Assembly: GCA_021787365.1 (NCBI GenBank)
Contig: JAJYMB010000017.1
Location: forward strand, 1 to 53,404
DNA length: 53,404 nucleotides
Direction of reading: 5' to 3'
Source of the DNA: Actinomycetes bacterium
GTDB lineage: Bacteria > Actinomycetota > Acidimicrobiia > Acidimicrobiales > Palsa-688
Shown: piece by piece, positions 8,955-17,562 of the stretch
How positions within the stretch are numbered: the first letter of the stretch is position 1
How the letters are laid out: each line of letters begins with the position of its first letter
Notes under the pieces: model-generated
Seen by the model: only the letters and a program-made list of their open reading frames with translations
What the model was told of the DNA's origin: nothing
Databases searched by the model: none
Translations under genes and position numbers: made by a program

Positions 8955-9904
8955 GCGACCACCATCGTGCCGATGCCACCTTTGGTGAAAAACTCGAGCA
9001 ATAGGGCGTGGGGCACGCGCCCGTCGAGGATGTGGGCCTGGGCCACACCGCTCGCTACGGCGTCGAGGGCGGAGACGACCTTGGGGACCATCCCCCCTCT
9101 GATCGACCCCCGCCCGAGGAGGTAGTCGAGCTCGGCCGCAGTGATGGAGCTCACTATGCTCTCGGGGTTGTCCGGGTCGGCCCGGACGCCCTCGACATCG
9201 GTCAGGAAGACCAGTTTCTCGGCCGAGAGAGCCTTGGCGATGGCGCCGGCAGCGATGTCGGCGTTGATGTTGTAGGCCTGCCCCGCTTCGTCCACGCCGA
9301 TCGTAGCTACCACGGGGACCAGGTCCTCGGCCAAAAGGCGGGAGAGAAGCTCCGGGCCCACCCGCGCGATGTCGCCCACGAAACCGAGCGCCGGGTCCCT
9401 CGGGATGGCTTGGATCATGCCGGCGTCCTCGCCCGACACCCCGACGGCGAGCGAACCGTGGACATTTATGGCCGTCACGATTTCCCGGTTGACCTTGCCG
9501 ACGAGCACCATGCGGGCGATCTCCAAGGTCTCGGCATCGGTCACCCGGAGCCCGTCCCTGAACTCGGGCGTCTTGCCGAGCCGCCGCATGAGCTCGCCGA
9601 TCTGGGGCCCGCCACCGTGCACGACGACAGGCAGCATCCCGACCGAGCGCATGAGCACGATGTCAGAGGCAAAGCTCTCGAGGCCCGGCGCAGGGGCGAA
9701 GGCGCCGGCGGTGGCTGCGGCGCTGGCGGCTGCGGCCACCCCAGCCGCCCCAGCCGCGAGGGCGTTGCCGCCGTACTTGACGACGACCACCTTGCCCCAA
9801 AAACGCCTGATGTAGGGGAGCGCCTCGACGAGGACGGCCGCCTTGGCACCGGCATCAGCCGGCGGCATACCCCGCTCGTCCAGCTCCTGCTCCTCCTCCA
9901 GCAC
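8951..9904 (-). CDS. argB: Acetylglutamate kinase
   Basis: Phosphorylates N-acetylglutamate, the second arginine step. It has VVKYGGNAL near the N-terminus, VVHGGGPQIGELMRRLG, the GVSGEDAGMIQA segment and NINADIAAGAIAKAL. Between GGNAL and SFASDIV there is an Ala-rich stretch of about 29 residues where homologues have about nine, so there is an insertion of about 20. I chose the GTG at 9904 because it sits exactly 7 nt after the -10 box of a strong promoter, as in a leaderless mRNA. The ATG at 9868 fits homologue lengths but has no good ribosome site. Confidence 0.9.
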   Translation of the reverse strand: MLEEEQELDERGMPPADAGAKAAVLVEALPYIRRFWGKVVVVKYGGNALAAGAAGVAAAASAAATAGAFAPAPGLESFASDIVLMRSVGMLPVVVHGGGPQIGELMRRLGKTPEFRDGLRVTDAETLEIARMVLVGKVNREIVTAINVHGSLAVGVSGEDAGMIQAIPRDPALGFVGDIARVGPELLSRLLAEDLVPVVATIGVDEAGQAYNINADIAAGAIAKALSAEKLVFLTDVEGVRADPDNPESIVSSITAAELDYLLGRGSIRGGMVPKVVSALDAVASGVAQAHILDGRVPHALLLEFFTKGGIGTMVVA

Positions 9905-9911
9905 GCCGAAC

Positions 9912-9940
9912 ACTATACATGCATCTGTATAAGCATACAA
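9912..9940 (-). promoter_or_regulatory. Promoter with ArgR-like operator in the argC-argB gap
   Basis: Minus-strand TTGTAT (9935-9940), a 17-bp spacer and TATAGT (9912-9917) form a good promoter in otherwise very GC-rich DNA. The spacer overlaps two interlocked palindromes: TATACA-N6-TGTATA (9914-9931) and ATGC-N10-GCAT (9919-9936). The latter resembles the 18-bp TGCAT...ATGCA ARG box of actinobacteria. Binding there would block RNA polymerase and shut off argB-argD-argF-argR-argG-argH. The promoter is well supported by sequence; ArgR binding is inferred. Confidence 0.55.
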
Positions 9941-9972
9941 AGCCGGGCCGGCGCCCTCACGCCGCCCGGCGG

Positions 9973-10995
9973 CTACGGCGCCACGCCGGCGAGGGGCAAG
10001 CCCGTCGTTTCGGGCCAGCCCATAACGGCATTGGCGCACTGCAGCGCCTGGCCAGCGGCGCCCTTCACGAGGTTGTCGAGCGCGCAGATCGACAAGATCC
10101 ACCCCGTCCGCGGGTCGCGGCGAGCCGTCAAGTGGGCGGCGTTGCAACCGAGGGTTGCCTTGGTCGAGGGGCTGCGCTCGGACACGACCACAAACGGCTC
10201 GCCGGCGTACGCCTTGGCCAGTACCTCCAGCGGCTCGCCCGGGCCACCTGGCACCGGCCGCGCGTAGCAGGTGGCGAGTATGCCGCGGTTCATGGGTGCG
10301 AGGTGCGGCGTGAAGAGCACCTGCGCGCCGATGGCCTGCTCCATTTCAGGCGTGTGCCGGTGATTGAGCAGGCCGTAGGCCGTCAAGTCCTCGTCGACCG
10401 TGCAAAAAAGCGTGCTCTGGCTGGCTTTGCTGCCGGCACCCGACACGCCGCTCGCGGCGTCCACGATCACGCCGGTGGGGTCGACCGCTCCGGTCGCGAC
10501 GAGCGGCGCCAGTGCCAGGGTCGCGGCCGTGACGTAGCAACCAGGCACCGCCACCAGGCGGGCGCCGGCGAGGCCCTCCCGCGATAGCTCCGGCAACCCG
10601 AAGACCGCCTCGGTCAACAGGCTCGGGCAGCTGTGCTCCTCGCCGTACCAGGCGGGGTACAGAGCCGGGTCGTGGAGACGGAAGTCGGCGCCGAGGTCGA
10701 CGACGTGGCCCACTGTGGCGAGCAGGTCGGGGACGAGCTTTTGAGACGCCCCATGCGGCAGGGCACAAAAGACCAAGTCCACGCCGGCGGCCGTCGCCGG
10801 TTCAGCGGGCCCGTAGACAAGCCCGGGGTAGGCGGCCGCGAGCGAGGGGTAGAGCTCGGCCACGGGCTTTCCCTCTTGCGAAGAGGCCGCGACCGTCACC
10901 ACCTCGAAGTGGGCGTGGCCGGCGAGGAGGCGCAACAGTTCGGCACCGGCATAGCCCGAAGCCCCGAAGACCGCGACTAGTCGCTTTTCGCTCAC
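9973..10995 (-). CDS. argC: N-acetyl-gamma-glutamyl-phosphate reductase
   Basis: NADPH-dependent reductase giving N-acetylglutamate semialdehyde. The 340-residue protein starts at GTG 10995, so VSEKRLVAVFGASGYAGAEL forms the Rossmann N-terminus. The catalytic cysteine is in VAVPGCYVTAATLA, and the C-terminal half has HRHTPEMEQ and the HLAPMNRGIL motif. The frame is open about 66 codons further upstream, but that region does not resemble the family. It is the first gene of the arg cluster. argJ, which usually follows, is missing. Confidence 0.95.
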   Translation of the reverse strand: MSEKRLVAVFGASGYAGAELLRLLAGHAHFEVVTVAASSQEGKPVAELYPSLAAAYPGLVYGPAEPATAAGVDLVFCALPHGASQKLVPDLLATVGHVVDLGADFRLHDPALYPAWYGEEHSCPSLLTEAVFGLPELSREGLAGARLVAVPGCYVTAATLALAPLVATGAVDPTGVIVDAASGVSGAGSKASQSTLFCTVDEDLTAYGLLNHRHTPEMEQAIGAQVLFTPHLAPMNRGILATCYARPVPGGPGEPLEVLAKAYAGEPFVVVSERSPSTKATLGCNAAHLTARRDPRTGWILSICALDNLVKGAAGQALQCANAVMGWPETTGLPLAGVAP

Positions 10996-11485
10996 GGTCG
11001 TCGGTTGCGTTGCCGGCGCCCGAGTTTCATACCGACACGCTACACGCACATGTACCGAGGCCACCCTCGAGCCTTGGCGGAGCGCAGGCCGGCGCTCGGC
11101 GACGTAGGCGCTTCCATGTACGCAACTGTGCCCAGCGCCGGCCAAAAAGCGGGGGTTGGGCGGGCTTTCCTTACAAACCAGCAAGCGGCTCAAAGCGTTG
11201 GGTGGGAACTACTAATGCTGAGAGCAGTCGAGTCCCGCCCAACGTTTCGCTGACGTTGTTGACCCCCGCCCGGCGCAGGCCGAAACTGCGCCGATGGGGC
11301 CGACTTCGTCACACCGATGGGGCGACGGGCACGGCAAGGCGGCCCCACCCAGGCGGCCCCACCCAGGCTCGAGCCCTAGGCGTTATCCAGGCGCCGGCGC
11401 GCCCAGGCGTGCCCAGGCCTGACGGGTGCGTCCGGGCCATGGCGCTCGGGCGCCGGCAAGGCACCACTTCAAGGCGTCGGACGCT
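10996..11485. other. Intergenic region between pheT and argC
   Basis: The 490-bp gap has no convincing gene. It holds a strong hairpin at 11196-11244 (listed separately). It also contains a 15-bp direct duplication of GGCGGCCCCACCCAG near 11339-11370 and a short palindrome TACA-N6-TGTA (11041-11054) about 46-59 bp before the argC start. The last could be a second ArgR-like site. I could not place the argC promoter with confidence. Confidence 0.5.
11196..11244. other. Long imperfect hairpin between pheT and argC
   Basis: Arms CGTTGGGTGGGAACT (11196-11210) and AGTCCCGCCCAACG (11231-11244) pair over about 14 positions with one bulge. The loop contains its own small stem TGCT-GAG-AGCA. AAA/TTT bases extend the stem beyond a bulged G. 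The one non-Watson-Crick pair is U-G on the plus strand and C-A on the minus strand. There is no following T-run, so a normal intrinsic terminator for pheT is not clear. Confidence 0.6.
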
Positions 11486-14026
11486 TCAAGAAGTGGGAGC
11501 AGCCCCGCGCAACTCCGCCCCGTGGCGCTCGGCAGTGGCAGCCGCCACTCTCTCCCTCACCTCTCCGACGTCGGCCTCGGTGAGCGTCCGGTCGTCCGCC
11601 CGCAGCCGCGCCCGGAAATTGAGGCTGCGCCGGCCCTCCCCCAGCGACCTGTCCCGCCACACCTCGAACAGCACTACCTCTTCAGCCAGGTCTCCGGCCG
11701 CCTGCCTCACGGTTGCCGCAACCTCGCCCGCCGGCACCACGTCGGCCACCGACAGGGCCAGGTCGAGGTCCACCGCGGGGTACCGGCTCACCTCGCGCGC
11801 CACCAGGGGCCTGGGCGGGGCCGACAGGAGCGGGCCGAGGTCGGCGAGCAGCACGGCCACCCGTCCCGCGAGGCCGTTACGGGCGGCAACCTCCGGCGCC
11901 AGCTCGCCCACGACACCTACGGGCCGCCCGCCGACCGCCAAAACAGCCCGCCTCCCCGCGTGGAGGGCGGGCAGCCCCATAAGCGCCCCCGGGCCCAGGT
12001 CCGCGGCGGCAGGCACCACCGCTGCGCCATCGACCCTGAGCGCGCCGGCGATCACCTCCCAGGCGCGGGCCGCGTAAGTCGCGTCCACGCCGGCACCCAA
12101 TGCCACCAGCCCCAACTGCTCCCATTCGACGACGCCTTCCACCGCCCGGTAGAAAAACCCGCCGAGCGACGCGCCGGCACGGCTCTGCCCCTCATGACCG
12201 TCCCCGGAGGCGAGAGACGCCAGGAACGTGGCCTCCGGGCCCCCGCTACCAACCAGGTCGCCGCTGGGCCCCCCGGGCACCGCGAAAACATTGCCGATCT
12301 CGAACAGGCTGAGCGCGCCGGCCTGGCGCTCCCGGTTGGAACGAAGAGCCCGGAGCAGCCCTGGCAAGAGCGAGGTGCGCAGGAGAGCCTGCGAAGTGTC
12401 GAGGGGGTTTTCGACCACGACCGCCGGCGAAGGGCTCAGGCCCGCGAGCTCGAGCTCGCGGCCCGACAGGAAGGTAGACGACCAGGCCTCGCTCGCCCCG
12501 GTGCCAGCCAGCACCTCCCGCACCTGCCGGCGGGCAAGTTGCCAACCTGCGAGCCGGCTCGGTCGAGCGGGGCGGGCAGGCAACAGCCGGCGCAGCTTGT
12601 CGTAGCCGTAGATGCGGGCGACCTCTTCTATCAAGTCGACTTCGCGGGTGCAGTCGGGGCGCCAGGTGGGGACGCGGAAGACCCAACCCTCGTCGGCCCG
12701 TTGGTTGGCCTCGAAACCGAGGCGGGAGAGCAAACCGGCGCAATCTTCTGGAGAAAGCGACGTGCCGAGCACGAGGTTGGCCCGCCTGGCGCGAAGCGGC
12801 ACCTCCAATGGGGCGGCCCGCCGGGGGCGGAGGTCAGTGGTCTCCCCCCGGCGCACCCCGCTCCCGAGCAACTCGACAAAACGGTCGACGGCGGCGGGCG
12901 GAAGCCCGGGGTCGACCCCTCTCTCGAAGCGCGTGCGCGCCTCGGACAAAAGACCGAGGCGTTTCCCGGTCTCTGCGATCGTAAGCGGGGCGAAGTTGGC
13001 CACTTCCAAGAGCACCGTCGTGGTCTCCGGAGAAATTTCGGCGTCCGCCCCGCCCATGATCCCGGCGAGGCCCACGGCCCTGCCCTCCGCGTCGGAGATC
13101 ACGATGTCGTCAGAGCCAAGTTGGCGCTCGGTCCCGTCGAGGGTCACCAACCGCTCGCCGGCCCGGGCGGGCCGCACCACCAAACCGCCACCCCCGAGGC
13201 GGGAAATGTCGTAGGGGTGGTTGGGCTGGCCGAGCTCGAGCATGACGTAATTGGACGCGTCGACAACGGCGTTTATCGGCCGCATGCCGGCCAAAGCGAG
13301 CCGCCGCCGCACCAGCGGCGAGACGAGGGCAGCCTTTACATTTTCGACGACGGTGCCGGTGAACCGGGGGCACCGGTCCTCGGCTGCCGGGTCGATGGCG
13401 ACCGCGGCCGCCGGCACGTCTTCCGCCACCACGTGGGGAGGTGCGGGCACCGAGAAGGGCAGGCCGAGACCGGCCGCCAGGTCGCGCGCCACTCCCACCA
13501 CAGACAAGCAGTCGCCCCGGTTGGGGCTGATCTCCAAGTCGAAGACGATATCTGCACCAAAACCGAGCGCTTCTGCGGCAGATTGCCCCGGTTTGGCGGA
13601 GCCCGGGGGGAGGACGAAGATCGCCGGCTCGCCCCCCTCCGGCCCGATACCGAGCTCGGGGGCGGAGCAGAGCATGCCGTTGGACCACTCGCCACGCACC
13701 CTGCGCCGGCCTATTTCCATGCCGTTAGGCATTACGGCGCCCACGTCGGCCAGCGGCACCAGGTCGCCGGCTTTCATGTTGAAAGCGCCGCAGACCACCT
13801 GTCGGGCCTCCCCCTCGCCGGCGTCCACGTCCACGAGCTGCACACGGTCGGCACCAGGGTGCGGACGCGTGGCGAGCACGCGGGCCACCACGATGCCCCC
13901 GAACGGGGCCGGTACCACCTCCGTCCCCTCGACCACGAGGCCGAGGAAACTGAGGGCGTGGGCGAGGCGTTCGGGCGGCTCTTCGACCGGGGTGAACTCT
14001 CTCAACCAAGAAAGCGGTACGCGCAT
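11486..14026 (-). CDS. pheT: Phenylalanyl-tRNA synthetase beta chain
   Basis: Large subunit of the (alpha-beta)2 enzyme that charges tRNA-Phe. The 846-residue protein starts MRVPLSWLREF. It has the EMAP-type tRNA-binding domain (about 40-155), B3/4 editing and B5 domains (NAVVDASNYVMLELGQPNHPYD near 210; EEVARIYGYDKL) and the C-terminal ferredoxin-like anticodon-binding domain (FRARLRADDRTLTEADV). The start is 4 bp after the pheS stop. It is the last gene of the infC-pheT block. Confidence 0.97.
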   Translation of the reverse strand: MRVPLSWLREFTPVEEPPERLAHALSFLGLVVEGTEVVPAPFGGIVVARVLATRPHPGADRVQLVDVDAGEGEARQVVCGAFNMKAGDLVPLADVGAVMPNGMEIGRRRVRGEWSNGMLCSAPELGIGPEGGEPAIFVLPPGSAKPGQSAAEALGFGADIVFDLEISPNRGDCLSVVGVARDLAAGLGLPFSVPAPPHVVAEDVPAAAVAIDPAAEDRCPRFTGTVVENVKAALVSPLVRRRLALAGMRPINAVVDASNYVMLELGQPNHPYDISRLGGGGLVVRPARAGERLVTLDGTERQLGSDDIVISDAEGRAVGLAGIMGGADAEISPETTTVLLEVANFAPLTIAETGKRLGLLSEARTRFERGVDPGLPPAAVDRFVELLGSGVRRGETTDLRPRRAAPLEVPLRARRANLVLGTSLSPEDCAGLLSRLGFEANQRADEGWVFRVPTWRPDCTREVDLIEEVARIYGYDKLRRLLPARPARPSRLAGWQLARRQVREVLAGTGASEAWSSTFLSGRELELAGLSPSPAVVVENPLDTSQALLRTSLLPGLLRALRSNRERQAGALSLFEIGNVFAVPGGPSGDLVGSGGPEATFLASLASGDGHEGQSRAGASLGGFFYRAVEGVVEWEQLGLVALGAGVDATYAARAWEVIAGALRVDGAAVVPAAADLGPGALMGLPALHAGRRAVLAVGGRPVGVVGELAPEVAARNGLAGRVAVLLADLGPLLSAPPRPLVAREVSRYPAVDLDLALSVADVVPAGEVAATVRQAAGDLAEEVVLFEVWRDRSLGEGRRSLNFRARLRADDRTLTEADVGEVRERVAAATAERHGAELRGAAPTS

Positions 14027-14030
14027 GTCC

Positions 14031-15104
14031 CTAGAACTGGGTTAGGAAGCGGACGTCGTTGTCTACGAGATCCCGGAGGTCGGCCAAGCCGGTGCGGGCG
14101 GCCGCCATCCGGTCTATGCCGAAGCCCCAGGCGAAGCCCGTGTAACGCTCGGCGTCGACCCCCACCGCCGCGAAAACGGCGGGGTCGACCATGCCGCAGC
14201 CCCCGAGCTCGACCCAGCCGGACCCGGCGCAGGTTCGGCAGCCCTCACCCCCGCAGACCCAGCAGGTCACGTCGAACTCTGCGGACGGTTCGGTGAACGG
14301 GAAAAAGCTCGGGCGGAGCCTGGCTCGGCGGCCGGTACCGAAAAATGCCTCCACGAAAGCATCGAGCGTGCCGGCGAGGTGCGCCATCGAGATCCCCTCG
14401 TCCACGACGAGCCCCTCGATCTGGTGGAAGACGGGGAGGTGCGACGCGTCGGGGGTGTCGCGGCGGTAGCAGCGCCCGGGTACGACGGCATAGATGGGCG
14501 GGCGGCGGGAGACCATGAGGCGCACCTGCACCGGAGAGGTATGGGTGCGCAGCAACGCGCTCCCTTCCCCGCCGGCACCCAGGTAGAAGGTGTCGAACAT
14601 CCCCCGCGCCGGGTGGTGGGCGGGCATGTTGAGCGCCTGGAAATTGTGCCAGTCGTCTTCGGCTTCGGGGCCCTCCGCGACTTCGAAGCCCATGGACACA
14701 AAGATGTCCTCGAGTTCCTCGCGCACTTGGGTGACGAGGTGGAGATGACCGCGCTGGGTGGGCTGCGCCAGGCCCTCGGCCAGGGCCCCGCCCGCTCGGC
14801 GAGCCAAGAGCGCGTGCTCGGAGAGGTCCAGGCGTTCGGACTCGGCGCGCTGCTTGGCTTCCTGTCGCTCGAGTTCCGCCAGGCGCCGCCCGAAGAGCGC
14901 TTCGAGCTCAGCCCGAGCCTCTTGGAGGGCCCGGCCGAGCCGGCGCCGTTCCTCGGGTGAGAGCCCCCGGAGCGTACCCGTTGCCTTCGCCAGGTCGCTC
15001 CTTTTCCCGAAGGCCTCGGGCTCCATGGCGCGCAGCTCCGACACCGAACCCGCGCCCTCCAGGAGGACCTTGGCGCGCTCGACCGCTTCGCTTATGGCGT
15101 TCAT
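14031..15104 (-). CDS. pheS: Phenylalanyl-tRNA synthetase alpha chain
   Basis: Catalytic subunit of PheRS, 357 residues. An N-terminal coiled coil (about 1-90) precedes the class II core: the motif 2 region RTHTSPVQVRLM, FHQIEGLVVDEG and motif 3 GFAWGFGIDRMA. A CxxCGGxGCxxC segment (CWVCGGEGCRTC) is the small zinc-binding insertion seen in many bacterial PheS. ATG at 15104 overlaps the trmH-family stop by 4 bp. The longer upstream frame is the shadow of that gene. Confidence 0.97.
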   Translation of the reverse strand: MNAISEAVERAKVLLEGAGSVSELRAMEPEAFGKRSDLAKATGTLRGLSPEERRRLGRALQEARAELEALFGRRLAELERQEAKQRAESERLDLSEHALLARRAGGALAEGLAQPTQRGHLHLVTQVREELEDIFVSMGFEVAEGPEAEDDWHNFQALNMPAHHPARGMFDTFYLGAGGEGSALLRTHTSPVQVRLMVSRRPPIYAVVPGRCYRRDTPDASHLPVFHQIEGLVVDEGISMAHLAGTLDAFVEAFFGTGRRARLRPSFFPFTEPSAEFDVTCWVCGGEGCRTCAGSGWVELGGCGMVDPAVFAAVGVDAERYTGFAWGFGIDRMAAARTGLADLRDLVDNDVRFLTQF

Positions 15105-16054
15105 GACGAAGCCAGCTTGCCAGCTGCCAGGCCACCGGGCAGCGCAATTGTCCCACCGCGCCGTTGGCGCAGGGCCTCGAAGCAAAGCACCGCCGTGGCG
15201 GTCCCGACGTTCAAGGACTCCGCCCCACCCGGCATGGGTATGCTGACCAGCCCGTCGAGGTGGGCCAGCAGCTCCTGGACGGGCAGCCCGGCAGCTTCGT
15301 TGCCGACGACGAAGGCGCACGGCCGCGTCAGGTCGAGCCGGTCGTAGTCGGTACCGCCCTCGGGCACCGCGCCCCATCGGTCCAACCCCCAGGCGCCCAG
15401 TTCGTCGAGCAGGGCGCCCGGCGCGCCCGCTTGCACGACCGGCACGTGGAAGACGGCGCCGGCGGAGGAGCGCACGGCTTTAGGGTTCCAGATGTCGACG
15501 GTCCCTAGAGAGCACACGACGCCGCTCACGCCGGCAGCCCACGCAGAACGCACCAGTGTCCCGGCATTGCCCGGGTCCCTCACGTCCACGCAAACGACCA
15601 GGAGCTGCGGGTGTGCCGCTCGGAGCTCCTCCAGGCCATGTTCAGGCATCGCGCAGACGGCCATCACCGGCTGGGGCGAGACCGTGCCGGCCACGCGTTC
15701 CAACGCCCCGGGAGCGAGCTCGAACACCCGGGCGCCGGTCGCGTAAGAGCGCTCCACGAGCTCTGCGAGGCGACCTTCCGAGCCGGTAGCCTGCCCTTCG
15801 GGACCAGCGGCGGTGCGGTCCCAACCGGCCCCGAGGAACACCGCCTCCACTTCCGCCTGGGCCCGGAGCGCCTCCTCCAAGAGGTTGGCCCCCTCGATCA
15901 CGAAGCGGTGCTCGTTTTCACGCGCGCTGCGTCGCCCGAGCAGGCGCCGCAGCCGTTGGACACGCGGGTGGCGGTAGTCGAGGCCCGGCCCCGTCGAGCG
16001 GCCCCCGCCGCGCGTTTCACCCAGGGCCCACCTACTCGGCGCGGTCTCCCCCAC
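15101..16054 (-). CDS. TrmH/SpoU-family RNA 2'-O-methyltransferase
   Basis: SAM-dependent RNA ribose methyltransferase with the SPOUT knot, often called TsnR or RlmB-like in this position between rplT and pheS. An N-terminal substrate-binding part ([28 protein letters not shown]) precedes the catalytic domain. Motif 1 is in [18 protein letters not shown], motif 2 is [10 protein letters not shown] and motif 3 is [19 protein letters not shown]. The target RNA cannot be told from sequence. The start is uncertain: GTG at 16054 would overlap rplT by 23 bp, and no canonical start is obvious closer to the conserved region. Confidence 0.88.
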   Translation of the reverse strand: MGETAPSRWALGETRGGGRSTGPGLDYRHPRVQRLRRLLGRRSARENEHRFVIEGANLLEEALRAQAEVEAVFLGAGWDRTAAGPEGQATGSEGRLAELVERSYATGARVFELAPGALERVAGTVSPQPVMAVCAMPEHGLEELRAAHPQLLVVCVDVRDPGNAGTLVRSAWAAGVSGVVCSLGTVDIWNPKAVRSSAGAVFHVPVVQAGAPGALLDELGAWGLDRWGAVPEGGTDYDRLDLTRPCAFVVGNEAAGLPVQELLAHLDGLVSIPMPGGAESLNVGTATAVLCFEALRQRRGGTIALPGGLAAGKLASS

Positions 16055-16427
16055 CCGAAGTGGTGGCCGCGCCCACCAGCGCCTCCCTTGCGACATCGAC
16101 GAGCTTCGAGAAGGACCCCGCGTCACGCACCGCGATGTCGGCCAGGACCTTCCGGTCGAGGTCGATCCCAGCCGCCTTCAGGCCGGCAATGAACCGGCTG
16201 TACGTCGAGCCGTTGGCGCGGCACGCGGCATTGATGCGCTGTGCCCAAAGACGCCGGAACTCCCCCTTCCTCGCCCGGCGGTCCCGGTAGGCATAGGCGA
16301 GCGAGTGCATGACCTGCTCGTGCGCCGCCCGGTAGCTCCGGCTCTTGTTGCCGTAGTAACCCTTGGCGGCCTCGAGCACGGCACGACGGTGCTTCTTGCT
16401 CTGGACTGAACGCTTTACACGCGCCAT
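16032..16427 (-). CDS. rplT: 50S ribosomal protein L20
   Basis: Early assembly protein of the large subunit. The product of 131 residues begins [20 protein letters not shown], the typical basic N-terminus. It contains the L20 signature in [17 protein letters not shown] and a short Gly-rich acidic tail. It is part of infC-rpmI-rplT, where L20 often controls the operon in other phyla; no Firmicutes-type L20 leader was recognised here. Confidence 0.98.
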   Translation of the reverse strand: MARVKRSVQSKKHRRAVLEAAKGYYGNKSRSYRAAHEQVMHSLAYAYRDRRARKGEFRRLWAQRINAACRANGSTYSRFIAGLKAAGIDLDRKVLADIAVRDAGSFSKLVDVAREALVGAATTSGGGDRAE

Positions 16428-16458
16428 CGCTTGTAGGTACCTCCCTCGGGCGCCGGAG

Positions 16459-16653
16459 CTAGATGCCCAACATGCGCTTGACGGACGCGGCATCGCCCGG
16501 AGCCAGATCCACCGGGCGCGCCAATCGGCGCATGCGGCTCGACTCCTTTTTCTCGGCCAGGTGCGACCTCATCGCCTGCCGGCGGCGGAGCTTGCCGCTC
16601 CCCGTCACTTTGAAGCGCTTGGCCGCGCCCCGGTCAGTTTTCTGCTTCGGCAT
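16459..16653 (-). CDS. rpmI: 50S ribosomal protein L35
   Basis: Small basic ribosomal protein of 64 residues with the canonical [20 protein letters not shown] start and the [14 protein letters not shown] core. It sits between infC and rplT in the conserved order, with 31 bp to rplT. Confidence 0.97.
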   Translation of the reverse strand: MPKQKTDRGAAKRFKVTGSGKLRRRQAMRSHLAEKKESSRMRRLARPVDLAPGDAASVKRMLGI

Positions 16654-16789
16654 CCGGGCAACCCTCTCGTCTTAACCGGACCGGCCCGCAGGCGAACTGC
16701 ACCCGCACCGGCCAAGGCAGGTTGGTACCGCACCAAGGTAGCAGAAAGCACAATTGCTTGTGAGGGGCCCACACCGCCCCGGCCCCTGC

Positions 16790-17506
16790 TCAGGTCGTGA
16801 CGGCAGCAGACACCGCAGCGGGCACCCGCCCGGCACCCGCCTCTTGGTCGTTGGCCGCGCCTGCCTCGTGCCCTGGCAGAGCGCTCTCCTGCTCCGAGCC
16901 GTCTGCCGGCGGCTCCTCTCCTTTGGCCGGCTGGTCCAGCGCTTGCTGGGCCGGCGCTTGCGACGCTTGCTGGGCCTGGCGGCCACGCCGGTCCGGGGCC
17001 AGCACCATGGTCATGTTCCTCCCGTCGAGCCTCGGCGCCGCCTCGACCTTGGCGAGCGGGCCAACCTGCTCGACGAGCTCGTCCAGGATCTTCATGCCGA
17101 GCTCGGGGTGGCTCACTTCCCGGCCTCGGAAGGTGATCGTGACCTTGACCTTGTGGCCCTCTTCCAAGAACTTGGCCACCTGGCGGGTCTTGGTGGAGAA
17201 GTCACCGGTGCCGATCTTGGGCCGGTACTTCATCTCCTTGATGCTCGTGTTGGTGGCCTTCTTCCGGGACTCCTTGGCCTTCTGAGCCGTCTCGTACTTG
17301 AAGCGGTTGTAGTCCATGATCCGGACCACCGGCGGGTTGGCGTCTGGCGCCACTTCGACCAGGTCAAGGTCGAGTTGACGGGCTGTGGCGAGGGCTTCGG
17401 GGAGCGTCTTCACCCCGAGCTGCTTTCCCTCTGGGCCGATCAGACGGACTTCCCGGGCGCGTATGCGGTCGTTGACCCGGTGGTCGTTGGCTTCTGTTGT
17501 GGCTAT
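16790..17506 (-). CDS. infC: Translation initiation factor IF-3, AUA start codon
   Basis: IF-3 keeps the ribosomal subunits apart and checks start-codon pairing on the 30S. The N-domain ends with TRQLDLDLVEVAPDANPPVVRIMDY-like residues and the linker KKATNTSIKEMKYRP; the C-domain contains VTITFRGREVSHPELG. A Gln/Ala-rich tail of about 60 residues follows. The first canonical start in frame is GTG at 17413, which would delete the conserved VNDRIRAREVRLIGPEG segment. An ATA codon at 17506 is preceded by AAGGAG at 8-nt spacing, and an in-frame TAA lies five codons further up. So 238 residues from AUA is the best reading. Confidence 0.93.
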   Translation of the reverse strand: MATTEANDHRVNDRIRAREVRLIGPEGKQLGVKTLPEALATARQLDLDLVEVAPDANPPVVRIMDYNRFKYETAQKAKESRKKATNTSIKEMKYRPKIGTGDFSTKTRQVAKFLEEGHKVKVTITFRGREVSHPELGMKILDELVEQVGPLAKVEAAPRLDGRNMTMVLAPDRRGRQAQQASQAPAQQALDQPAKGEEPPADGSEQESALPGHEAGAANDQEAGAGRVPAAVSAAVTT

Positions 17507-17562
17507 GCGCTGCTCTCCTTGTTAAGGTCTCGGGCCCAGCCGGGTGGGCAGCAGCCCGAGAC
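17507..17562 (-). promoter_or_regulatory. infC ribosome site and adjacent leader hairpin
   Basis: The Shine-Dalgarno AAGGAG lies 8 nt before the ATA start. Immediately upstream is a perfect 9-bp stem GTCTCGGGC/GCCCGAGAC (17527-17535 with 17554-17562) with a smaller competing stem inside. It may influence access to the ribosome site, but this is inference. Confidence 0.45.

Noticed and set aside
10996..11485. T-box or amino-acid riboswitch before argC
   Set aside because: No T-box TGGNACCGCG bulge, no specifier loop and no terminator/antiterminator pair were found.
11426..14296. Long plus-strand open frame of 956 codons
   Set aside because: It is the antisense shadow of pheT; the product is low complexity and matches nothing, while pheT on the other strand has full family motifs.
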